Below are positions 1-5,224 of a stretch of 5,224 bases of DNA, one piece after another. The DNA lies in assembly GCA_934255105.1 (NCBI GenBank), contig CAKQNH010000410.1:1-5224 (forward strand), given 5' to 3'. The notes beneath the pieces were generated by a model. That model worked only from the letters and a program-made list of their open reading frames with translations, did no database searches and was not told the DNA's origin. Position numbers and translations under genes: made by a program. Positions within the stretch are counted from its first letter, which is position 1. Each line of letters opens with the position of its first letter. This DNA comes from an uncultured Pirellulaceae bacterium (GTDB lineage Bacteria; Planctomycetota; Planctomycetia; Pirellulales; Pirellulaceae).

Positions 1-110
1 CTATCGGACATAACTGCAAAGGAACGCGCATCATTTCATCGGCACCCCTCAATTCCACAAGTTGTCCAGCAGAGCCTGGGGCGTTTCAAGCGACCCAAAT
101 CCATCGCTGG

Positions 111-671
111 TTGTCCCGGCGGCGCATCGCGATCAGCCTCGTGGGCTTTACTGCCCTAACGCTGGTCAACGTGCTTATCGCACAGACCGTACCACACAAT
201 CCGCTCGCGTTGGCCAGCCCCGGCAGCAGCCTGGGGATGGGGCTGTTGCTACTCGGGCTGGCCGTCCGCAGTTGGTCCGCCGGAACGTTGAACAAGTCCC
301 GCGAACTAACGACTTTCGGTCCCTATGCGCTGGTTCGCAATCCCCTCTACGTGGGCTCATTTTTAATGATGATGGGTTTCTGCGTGCTGTGTCGCGATTG
401 GCCCACCTTGTTGTTTGTGGCCGGCCCAATGAGCTATTTGTACTGGAAACAGGTTCGATTGGAAGAGGAAAAACTGTCGCGTCTCTTTCCCGATCAGTGG
501 CATGCTTACGTTGCACATACACCGCGGTTCATTCCTCGACGGCTTGCGGCCACCTGCTTCAGCGGTTGGTCGCTGTTCGAATGGCAACGCAATCGTGAAT
601 ACAAAGCCATGCTGGCTTCCATGCTTGGCATCGCGGCCATCTGGGCGTGGCATGCCATGCGCACGGCATAG
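111..671 (+). CDS. Isoprenylcysteine carboxyl methyltransferase / phospholipid methyltransferase-like membrane protein
   Basis: An integral-membrane protein of the ICMT/PEMT-like methyltransferase group, which transfers a methyl group from S-adenosylmethionine; the substrate cannot be read from the sequence. Counting from the TTG at 111, hydrophobic segments lie near residues 6-25, 40-55, 80-112 (probably a hairpin) and 166-183. The family signature is clear: GPYALVRNPLYVGS at 70-83 (SAM-binding RNPxY motif), then paired glutamates at 118-120 and the closing HAYVAHTPRFIP at 131-142. The TTG has no Shine-Dalgarno sequence, and the frame is open without a stop back to base 3. The upstream residues IHRWLS just before RRR also look like part of the family N-terminus, so the true start may lie before the window. 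The two-component genes follow after about 90 nt with no obvious terminator, so co-transcription is possible but unproven. The family is secure; the exact reaction is not. Confidence 0.85.
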   Translation: MSRRRIAISLVGFTALTLVNVLIAQTVPHNPLALASPGSSLGMGLLLLGLAVRSWSAGTLNKSRELTTFGPYALVRNPLYVGSFLMMMGFCVLCRDWPTLLFVAGPMSYLYWKQVRLEEEKLSRLFPDQWHAYVAHTPRFIPRRLAATCFSGWSLFEWQRNREYKAMLASMLGIAAIWAWHAMRTA

Positions 672-749
672 CCAGCCCGTGAGGAACGTACCCGCAGATT
701 GTGAAATCCATACGAGCTCGAAACGCCAGCGAACAACATCGGTAGTGGC

Positions 750-755
750 AAGGAG
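750..755 (+). promoter_or_regulatory. Ribosome binding site deciding a TTG start
   Basis: AAGGAG lies 6 nt before the TTG at 762, an ideal distance. The next in-frame candidate, ATG at 774, would be 18 nt away. The site therefore favours TTG as the histidine kinase start. Confidence 0.75.
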
Positions 756-761
756 ACTAGC

Positions 762-2384
762 TTGGTAACGCGGATGCTCATTCGTAAGAAGATTTTGATT
801 ACGACGCTGCTGTTGACCTGCACGCTGTTGGCGTGGATGTATTCCAGCCTCTACAGCGTCTACGCCTATCGCAACTTATCATTGACCATCAGCCAGCTAG
901 CGGCTGAATTGAAGACGACTTCGAAATTGCGAGAAGAGGTCGACAAACTCATGAGCTACGCCGATGCCGCGCCGCTGACCAAAGCAGATGAGCTCTGGCT
1001 AACACCTTTTTCCGTCAAGCCACGGCGGACCTGGTTTCGACAGCAACTATTGGAAGTCGAGAAGACGCTGCTCGATTACGAATCCCAAGTTCGCAATCAC
1101 ATGCTGTCCGATCCGCTACTAGCGGATCGCAGCAATGAGCTGCAAAGCGCCAAGGGCATTAGCACCCAACTCAATGCGGTCCACTGGATCAGCAACGACC
1201 CTGGCACCATTTTGACCGCCAGCCCCTGGTTAAAAGATGACCTGGACGCCTTGGCAGTAACTGTGCAGGAATTGCCGATGTACCTGTTGGAGCGCATGGA
1301 GAACTTTCGCGGCGAAGTCCGCAATCGCTACCGCGCACTAATTGTTTCAACCTTCATCACTTCGATCGTCGCGCTGGTCATCGTATTCGCTTCCTTTTGG
1401 TTCTTCCGCCATCACGTGGTGCAGCCCTTTAAAGTTTTGTTGCACGGCAGTCGACTCATCGCCCAAGGACAATTTGATCACCGCATTCGCATGAACAGTC
1501 AGGATGAACTGTCAGAACTTGCGGGGGCGATGAATAAAATGACCGAAAGATTCCTGTCGATCAAGAACAACCTCAACGAAACCGTACGACAACGAACTCA
1601 GGAAGTGGTTCGCAGCGAGCAATTGGCCAGCGTGGGCTTTTTGGCGGCCGGCGTGGCGCATGAGATCAACAATCCACTGGCTTCGATTGCATGGAGCGCC
1701 GAAGCGCTCGAAGGTCGACTGCACGAAATCCTGCATAGCTTGCCGCTACAAACCGACGACGTCCCCACCTACGACCAAGACCAAATCGAGGTCCTTCGAA
1801 AATATCTTAAACGCATTCAGGATGAAGCCTTCCGTTGCAAAGGTATCACCGAACGCTTGCTCGACTTCTCACGCTTGGGAGAATCGCAACGCAAGCAAGA
1901 GACCGATATTAACGAATCGATCACCGATGTCATCGCACTAGTCAAACACCTGGGACAATATCGCAATAAGTCGGTCGAGTTCCATGGGTCGGAGGCGGTG
2001 ATGGCTTGGGTCAGTCCAGCGGAATTCAAACAAGTAGTCTTGAATCTGTTGACCAATTCGCTCGACGCCTGCCAGGATGGTGGCTTGGTGCAAATGAGCT
2101 TGGTCTCAGACGCAGAAAACTTTACAGTAAGACTCACCGACAATGGTTGTGGAATGAGCGACGAAGTGCTAGCTCACCTATTCGAACCGTTCTTCACACG
2201 TCGTCGCGACGGTCGCGGGACGGGGCTGGGATTGTCGATCACCTACCGTATTGTCCAAGACCACGGTGGAACCTTGGTCCCCGTCAGCCTGGGTCACGAT
2301 CGAGGTTCGACGTTTACACTCACGCTGCCACTCAAAATGACCGGTAAGGAATACCATGAAGGATTCAAGCAAGCTGCCGCCTAA
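762..2384 (+). CDS. Membrane-bound sensor histidine kinase (HAMP, HisKA, HATPase)
   Basis: Sensor half of a two-component system, 540 residues. A basic N-terminus is followed by a membrane helix at about 10-28, an extracytoplasmic region at about 30-190 with no recognised domain, and a second helix at about 192-215. A HAMP linker (about 216-268, Pro222, DELSEL at 248-253) and a coiled coil (about 265-290) lead to the HisKA domain. The phosphorylated histidine is His300 in VAHEINNPL. The ATPase domain shows the N box (Asn428, Asn432), G1 box DNGCGM at 460-465, F box FEPFF at 474-478 and G2 box GRGTGLGLS at 484-492, so all catalytic boxes are intact. From His300 to the DFSR motif is about 70 residues, roughly 20 more than in AtoS-type kinases, because of an acidic insert at about 320-345. 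The gene overlaps the response regulator by 29 nt, which implies translational coupling and identifies its partner. The stimulus is unknown. Confidence 0.95.
   Translation: MVTRMLIRKKILITTLLLTCTLLAWMYSSLYSVYAYRNLSLTISQLAAELKTTSKLREEVDKLMSYADAAPLTKADELWLTPFSVKPRRTWFRQQLLEVEKTLLDYESQVRNHMLSDPLLADRSNELQSAKGISTQLNAVHWISNDPGTILTASPWLKDDLDALAVTVQELPMYLLERMENFRGEVRNRYRALIVSTFITSIVALVIVFASFWFFRHHVVQPFKVLLHGSRLIAQGQFDHRIRMNSQDELSELAGAMNKMTERFLSIKNNLNETVRQRTQEVVRSEQLASVGFLAAGVAHEINNPLASIAWSAEALEGRLHEILHSLPLQTDDVPTYDQDQIEVLRKYLKRIQDEAFRCKGITERLLDFSRLGESQRKQETDINESITDVIALVKHLGQYRNKSVEFHGSEAVMAWVSPAEFKQVVLNLLTNSLDACQDGGLVQMSLVSDAENFTVRLTDNGCGMSDEVLAHLFEPFFTRRRDGRGTGLGLSITYRIVQDHGGTLVPVSLGHDRGSTFTLTLPLKMTGKEYHEGFKQAAA
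2346..2350 (+). promoter_or_regulatory. Ribosome binding site inside the end of the kinase gene
   Basis: AAGGA sits 5 nt before the ATG at 2356 and within the last codons of the kinase gene. It supports this start and coupled translation of the regulator. Confidence 0.7.
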
Positions 2385-3747
2385 TGGGCTACGTATCTTG
2401 TTCGCAGACGATGAAGAATCATTGCAAGATTTGATGGGCATGGAACTACCGCGGATGGGGCACACGGTCACCGTCTGCCCCGACGGAGCGTCTGCGGTTC
2501 GTGAAGCCAAACGGGACAAATTCGACTGCATGCTGGTCGACCTGGACATGCCCGGCATGAATGGCATCGAAGTCATTCGAGCGGTCAAAGAGCATTCGCC
2601 GGAGACCGAAGCGATCGTGCTCACCGGCAAGGAGTCGCTGGAAACGGCCGTCGCCGCCATGCGCTATGGTGCCTGTGATTATTTGACCAAGCCCTGTCGT
2701 TTGGCTGACCTGCAAAAGCTGCTGGCTGAAATCCTCGCCCGACGCGATAGCGTCCGCAGCTACTTCGCCACGAAAAAGCAAGTTATCCAGCAAGCGGGGC
2801 ACACGCCACTGATTGGCGCTCACCAATCCATGGAAGCCGTCAAACAACTGGTCTCCCGCGTCGCCCCGACCCAGTCTACCGTCATGATCCGGGGCGAAAC
2901 CGGGTGTGGCAAAGAATTGGTAGCCCGCAGCGTGCACGACCAAAGCCCGCGCAAAGACAAGGCCTTCGTGGCCATCAATTGTGGCGCCCTCCCCGAAAAC
3001 TTGATCGAAAGCGAATTGTTCGGACACCGCAAAGGAGCCTTCACCGGTGCCGATACCCAGCGCGATGGCCTGTTCGAAGTGGCCAGCGGCGGCACGATCT
3101 TCTTGGACGAAATCGGCGAGCTTCCACTGGGCATGCAAGCCAAACTACTGCGTGTACTGGAGAGTGGCGAAGTCCGCAGATTAGGCGACAACGAGCCGTT
3201 CAAAGTCGACGTGCGCGTCGTGTGCGCGACCCACCGCGACCTGGAACAAATGGTAGAAGACGGTGATTTCCGCGAAGACTTGATGTTCCGTATCAACACC
3301 TTTGAAATCCACCTCCCGCCACTGCGCGAGCGGGCGAGCGATATTCCAGACTTGGCTCTGCACCTCTTCCGTCGCTTCCGCCAAGACGCAACGGCCGACG
3401 AACACGTATTCAGCCCGCAGGCGATGGCCGAACTGACCAATCACATTTGGCCAGGCAACGTTCGCGAGCTGGCGAATGTGATCGAACATGCTTCCATTTT
3501 GTGCGAATCTCCGCCGATCTTGACCGAACACTTGCCCAAGCATTTCACCGATCGGCGTCTGCGAAAAGAGCTGCGATCGCTAGGGCCAATGTCGCTCAAA
3601 GAGCTGGAGCTGACCGCGATACAAGAGGCGGTCACGCGCCACTGCGGTAACAAGCAAGCCGCCTCGGAGGAGCTCGGCATCAGCCTCAAAACACTGTACA
3701 ACAAACTCAACCAGCAAGCGGCAGCCAACATGGCCAAGTCAGCCTAG
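2356..3747 (+). CDS. NtrC-family sigma54-dependent response regulator (REC, AAA+, Fis-type HTH)
   Basis: Transcription activator for sigma54 promoters, 463 residues with the classic three-domain order. The receiver domain (about 12-125) has the acidic pair Asp18-Asp19, phosphoacceptor Asp62 in VDLDMPGMNG, Thr90 and Lys112. The AAA+ domain (about 152-375) has Walker A GETGCGKE at 180-187, the sigma54-contacting GAFTGA loop at 227-232, Walker B GGTIFLDE at 245-252, arginine-finger candidates Arg306 and Arg312, and the sensor II segment WPGNVREL at 365-372. The C-terminal Fis-like helix-turn-helix (about 418-452) contains NKQAASEELGISLKTLYNKL. Every key residue is present, so it should work as an ATP-driven activator once phosphorylated by the overlapping kinase. 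No sigma54 promoter (GG-N10-GC type) was recognised by eye, so its target genes are probably elsewhere. It resembles AtoC/ZraR/NtrC in plan, but no specific symbol is justified. Confidence 0.96.
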   Translation: MKDSSKLPPNGLRILFADDEESLQDLMGMELPRMGHTVTVCPDGASAVREAKRDKFDCMLVDLDMPGMNGIEVIRAVKEHSPETEAIVLTGKESLETAVAAMRYGACDYLTKPCRLADLQKLLAEILARRDSVRSYFATKKQVIQQAGHTPLIGAHQSMEAVKQLVSRVAPTQSTVMIRGETGCGKELVARSVHDQSPRKDKAFVAINCGALPENLIESELFGHRKGAFTGADTQRDGLFEVASGGTIFLDEIGELPLGMQAKLLRVLESGEVRRLGDNEPFKVDVRVVCATHRDLEQMVEDGDFREDLMFRINTFEIHLPPLRERASDIPDLALHLFRRFRQDATADEHVFSPQAMAELTNHIWPGNVRELANVIEHASILCESPPILTEHLPKHFTDRRLRKELRSLGPMSLKELELTAIQEAVTRHCGNKQAASEELGISLKTLYNKLNQQAAANMAKSA

Positions 3748-3761
3748 CATTTTTCCGTAGG

Positions 3762-4397
3762 CTAGTGCACTCCATTGTCCAGCCGCAGAGGCGACATGCG
3801 AACCACGCCGACGATCACCCCTAGCACCTCAGCTTGCTCGACCACACACGCGTCGAGCGAGCGAGCGACGGGCTGCAAGCGAACGTGCTCTCCTTCCGGC
3901 AGCCAGTAGCGGATGCAGCTACCGAGTTCGACGGTGTGGACCAACGCCAGTTGGCCAACCTCCGCGTGCGACTGCTGTCGCACCACCAACAAGTCACCAC
4001 TGCAGACCTGTGCGTCGACGAGCGAATCATCGACCACTCTTAGAAAACCGTTTCCTCGGCTCGTCAAATCGGCTAGATCAATCTGCTGCCACTGCTCATC
4101 TAACACTGTATACGAGCCATTGGAAACGCTCCCTTGAAGCTTGAGCTTCGCCCCTACTAGGCTGGCGATCGACTCGGTGAGCTCGATCCCGCGACTCTTG
4201 TTCGACGCGCGCACGATCATGCCCTTGCGCTCCAGCGCACGTAGATGGCACATCACTCCATTAGGGCTCTTGATGTTCATGTATTCGCCAATCTCCCGCA
4301 CCGTCGGCCCGTAGCCACGACTGACGATCCGGTCGCGAATCAAGTTGTAGACGGTCTGCTGTTGATTGGTCAGCGGCCGCTTCAGAGAAGGTTGCAA
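3762..4397 (-). CDS. lexA: LexA-like repressor (S24 family) with altered self-cleavage residues
   Basis: SOS-type repressor homologue, 211 residues. The N-terminal winged helix (about 8-73) matches LexA: LTNQQQTVYNLIRDRI, then GYGPTVREIGEYM, then the recognition region SPNGVMCHLRALERKGMI at 44-61. The C-terminal S24 fold (about 88-200) shows VVDDSLVDAQVCSGDLLVV with Ser125 in the nucleophile position, HVRLQPVA, and the closing VLGVIVGVVR at 191-200. By hand alignment with E. coli LexA (Ser119, Lys156), the lysine position holds Arg163 (codon at 3909-3911), and the Ala-Gly cleavage site is Asn93-Gly94 in GSVSNGSY. Self-cleavage may therefore be lost, slowed or done differently. The start is TTG: upstream in-frame codons up to a stop at 4431-4433 offer no ATG, GTG or TTG, and no Shine-Dalgarno is visible. 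It converges on the response regulator with 14 nt between stop codons. The symbol reflects the family, not proven SOS function. Confidence 0.88.
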   Translation of the reverse strand: MQPSLKRPLTNQQQTVYNLIRDRIVSRGYGPTVREIGEYMNIKSPNGVMCHLRALERKGMIVRASNKSRGIELTESIASLVGAKLKLQGSVSNGSYTVLDEQWQQIDLADLTSRGNGFLRVVDDSLVDAQVCSGDLLVVRQQSHAEVGQLALVHTVELGSCIRYWLPEGEHVRLQPVARSLDACVVEQAEVLGVIVGVVRMSPLRLDNGVH

Positions 4398-4451
4398 TGC
4401 GTGGCGTGCCCAGTGAGGATTAGCTGATCGTTAGTACATACGTGACATTGC

Positions 4452-4468
4452 GTTCAGTATAACTCAAC
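4452..4468. promoter_or_regulatory. 17-bp dyad, candidate repressor operator of the lexA-like gene
   Basis: GTTCAGTATAACTCAAC reads as GTT-C-AGT-ATA-ACT-C-AAC: 6 of 7 arm positions pair around a 3-base centre. It lies 55-71 nt upstream of the TTG start of the LexA-like gene and covers a possible -10 box for it. Size, symmetry and position suit an autoregulatory LexA operator. It does not match the E. coli or Gram-positive LexA boxes, and binding is inferred. Confidence 0.5.
4456..4461 (-). promoter_or_regulatory. Possible -10 box for the lexA-like gene
   Basis: On the minus strand these bases read TATACT, one mismatch from TATAAT, about 60 nt upstream of the TTG start. No good -35 hexamer is found at 16-18 nt spacing, so this is a weak call, helped mainly by its position inside the dyad. 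Confidence 0.3.
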
Positions 4469-4491
4469 AACAATCAAATTGGCGACCACGG

Positions 4492-4502
4492 AAGTTATAC
4501 TT
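4492..4502. promoter_or_regulatory. Second related palindrome, AAGT-TAT-ACTT
   Basis: AAGTTATACTT is a perfect 4-bp-arm palindrome around 3 bases with the same AGT-N3-ACT core as the dyad at 4452-4468. The 9-base cores (4456-4464 and 4493-4501) are exact reverse complements, centres 37 bp apart. It could be a second operator allowing cooperative binding, or control of the divergent small ORF through the plus-strand TATACT at 4496-4501. Confidence 0.4.
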
Positions 4503-4574
4503 AGGATTATCGCAGGTCGACTGGAAGTGACGCTATTTCACATTTCAACGTTTGTGGATTGCAATCAGGAGCTT

Positions 4575-4580
4575 GGAGGG
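4575..4580 (+). promoter_or_regulatory. Strong ribosome binding site of the small ORF
   Basis: GGAGGG lies 8 nt before the GTG at 4589. It is among the best Shine-Dalgarno matches seen in the window and shows that the truncated ORF descends from a translated gene. Confidence 0.65.
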
Positions 4581-4588
4581 AATTAATT

Positions 4589-4708
4589 GTGCAAGAAGAA
4601 CTAAAGAAGATGCTGAGGGCCAAACCTTTCGTGCCGTTCACAATAGTAATGGTACTCGTACTCGTTGCCCATGCGATTCGATTAGGAGTGCGAGTACCAT
4701 TTCATTGA
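4589..4708 (+). pseudogene. Truncated small planctomycete-type protein, interrupted by an inverted repeat
   Basis: A GTG-started frame of 39 codons. The first 19 residues, MQEELKKMLRAKPFVPFTI, match from memory a family of about 70-residue planctomycete hypothetical proteins that begin with an 'LRxLLxAxPFxPFTIxLADG' pattern and continue to a HPxF motif. Here the match stops at Ile19. The next codons fall in the GTACTC inverted repeat (from 4648) and give a low-complexity tail, VMVLVLVAHAIRLGVRVPFH, ending at TGA 4706-4708. No LADG or HPxF continuation was found in the following 200 bases in any frame by eye, so the 3' part seems lost rather than displaced. The strong ribosome binding site argues for a once-working gene. 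The function of the parent family is unknown to me. A short hydrophobic peptide could still be made. Confidence 0.6.
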
Positions 4709-4718
4709 GTACGAGTAC
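4648..4718. repeat. Three-armed GTACTC inverted repeat (REP/MITE-like)
   Basis: The left arm AATGGTACTCGTACTC (4648-4663) pairs with 4686-4701 over 16 positions with one T-G mismatch, leaving a 22-base loop. Its inner 12 bases (4652-4663) also pair perfectly with GAGTACGAGTAC at 4707-4718. Two mutually exclusive hairpins are therefore possible. I recall similar GAGTAC-rich palindromes scattered between genes in Rhodopirellula-like genomes, but cannot verify that here. No transposase gene or target-site duplication is seen. It resembles a non-autonomous repeat mobilised in trans, but that is inference. Confidence 0.7.
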
Positions 4719-4926
4719 GGGAAGTCGAGTCTGGGGGTGGTGTTCAGCGAGAACTGTCGAAAAATCAAGAGCGAAAAATATCCCGGCGGGCACATTCTTC
4801 TGCCACCATTCTTTTGTCTCGCTCTTCGCGAGTGAAGGGAGAAAACACGCGATCACGCCATTTCATCTGCTTAACACCATTTCGTCAGGTCACCCGCTGA
4901 GAGGGCACATGAATAGGCTGAGTTAG
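4719..4926. repeat. Noncoding stretch, possibly the rest of a composite dispersed repeat
   Basis: About 200 bases with no convincing gene. It contains small dyads: CTCGC-TCTTC-GCGAG at 4818-4832, and an imperfect one centred on CCCGGCGGG (4782-4790) with an A-rich left flank and a T-rich right flank. The frames that cross it on both strands run through these repeats and have no recognisable domain. The text adjoining the GTACTC repeat (about 4719-4815) feels familiar as planctomycete repeat sequence, a recollection only. Read on the minus strand, the dyad at 4782-4790 followed by ATATTTTT could end transcription of the oxidoreductase gene, but its stem is weak. Confidence 0.35.
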
Positions 4927-5224
4927 TCACTCTTTTTTATAATCCTGTATCACCTGTCGCTCGGGGCGCTGTTTGTAAAAGGCGTCCAGCGGATAGCAAC
5001 CGCTGACCAGTCCCATGCGCGGCGCGGTGGTGCAATCGCTGAAGGTGCGACAGACCAGCTTGCGAGCTGAGGGGCGGCCAGCCAGACTGTCGCTGGGCAT
5101 GTGAGGATAGCTGAGCACCATGCGTCCCAGGCCGACGAAATCGACCATCTGCGCACGCACAACAGCCTGGGCAACCAAGGGCAAGAACTCCTGCAGATAC
5201 GTATAGCCGGACCCTACCACAACC
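4927..5224 (-). CDS. NADH:flavin oxidoreductase / Old Yellow Enzyme family, C-terminal part
   Basis: The last 99 or so residues of a flavin oxidoreductase whose start lies beyond the right edge; the frame is open to the window end, so the GTG at 5220 is internal. The visible part covers the end of the FMN-binding barrel: [14 protein letters not shown], then [15 protein letters not shown], the phosphate-binding GLGR region typical of the family. After it comes a cysteine-bearing tail, [19 protein letters not shown], and the ending [14 protein letters not shown]. Such enzymes use FMN and NAD(P)H to reduce activated alkenes or related substrates; the substrate cannot be inferred. The last two cysteines have the C-x11-C spacing of the iron-sulfur site in 2,4-dienoyl-CoA reductase-like members, but the first is displaced and one is missing. 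The stop is TGA at 4927-4929. The gene is transcribed toward the repeat region. Confidence 0.88.
   Translation of the reverse strand, partial: VVVGSGYTYLQEFLPLVAQAVVRAQMVDFVGLGRMVLSYPHMPSDSLAGRPSARKLVCRTFSDCTTAPRMGLVSGCYPLDAFYKQRPERQVIQDYKKE

Larger units (their letters stand above)
4398..4588. other. Intergenic region between the lexA-like gene and the small ORF
   Basis: About 190 bases, visibly richer in A and T than the flanking genes, between two divergently transcribed genes. It holds the 17-bp dyad at 4452-4468 and the palindrome at 4492-4502, each containing a TATACT -10-like hexamer facing opposite ways. No tRNA or other structured RNA is evident. Confidence 0.6.

Noticed and set aside
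18..35. AAAGGAA followed by ATT at 33 as an alternative methyltransferase start
   Set aside because: ATT starts are very rare and the next residues do not resemble the family; a start before the window or the TTG at 111 is more likely.
62..598. Plus-strand 178-codon frame overlapping the methyltransferase
   Set aside because: Arginine- and serine-rich translation with no motif; the frame at 111-671 carries the family signature.
672..761. Possible sigma54 or sigma70 promoter before the kinase gene
   Set aside because: No TGGCAC-N5-TTGC-like or paired -35/-10 boxes could be recognised; only the ribosome binding site is supported.
2446..3138. Minus-strand 230-codon open frame opposite the response regulator
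   Set aside because: It is fully antisense to a gene with every NtrC-family motif intact; its translation shows no domain and is explained by codon bias on the other strand.
3741..3763. AGCCTA...TAGGCT inverted repeat between the converging genes, as a bidirectional terminator
   Set aside because: Only a 6-bp stem with an 11-base loop, and no T-run follows it on either strand; it also overlaps both stop codons.
4638..4856. Minus-strand 72-codon frame across the repeat
   Set aside because: Its sequence is just the translated repeat; similar hypothetical proteins may exist in databases because the repeat is dispersed, which would not make it a gene.
4552..4926. Plus-strand 124-codon frame crossing the repeat
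   Set aside because: It passes through the GTACTC repeat in a frame different from the PFxPFTI segment, has no ribosome binding site and no recognisable domain.

Overview
The window looks like chromosomal DNA from a planctomycete, most likely a Pirellulaceae relative of Rhodopirellula or Blastopirellula. This is inferred from the protein styles: a flavin oxidoreductase tail and a short 'LRAKPFxPFTI' protein of kinds I associate with that group. Frequent TTG starts and dispersed GTACTC-type inverted repeats point the same way. No database search was possible, so the lineage is a judgement.

Layout. (1) 111-671 (+) encodes a small membrane methyltransferase of the isoprenylcysteine carboxyl methyltransferase / phospholipid methyltransferase-like family; its reading frame stays open to the left window edge, so the true N-terminus may lie upstream. 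(2) 762-2384 (+) and 2356-3747 (+) are a 29-nt-overlapping pair: a membrane sensor histidine kinase and an NtrC-type sigma54-activating response regulator. Together they form a complete two-component system, with signal sensed outside the membrane, phosphate passed from His300 to Asp62, and sigma54 promoters opened through the GAFTGA ATPase. (3) 3762-4397 (-) is a LexA/S24-family repressor converging on the regulator. It keeps the winged-helix DNA-binding domain and the serine nucleophile, but has Arg where the catalytic lysine should be and Asn-Gly instead of Ala-Gly at the self-cleavage site. (4) 4398-4588 is its upstream region, containing a 17-bp dyad, GTT-C-AGT-ATA-ACT-C-AAC, over a possible -10 box, and a second related palindrome 24 bp away. 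(5) 4589-4708 (+) is a remnant of a small planctomycete protein with a strong ribosome binding site; its coding sequence runs straight into a three-armed inverted repeat (4648-4718), followed by more dyad-rich noncoding DNA up to about 4926. (6) 4927-5224 (-) is the C-terminal part of an Old Yellow Enzyme-type NADH:flavin oxidoreductase that continues beyond the right edge.

The most notable content is the right third: a LexA-like repressor with an apparently altered self-cleavage centre, its candidate autoregulatory operator, and beside it a repeat element that seems to have broken a small gene. The rest is well-formed but ordinary signalling and metabolic coding sequence.
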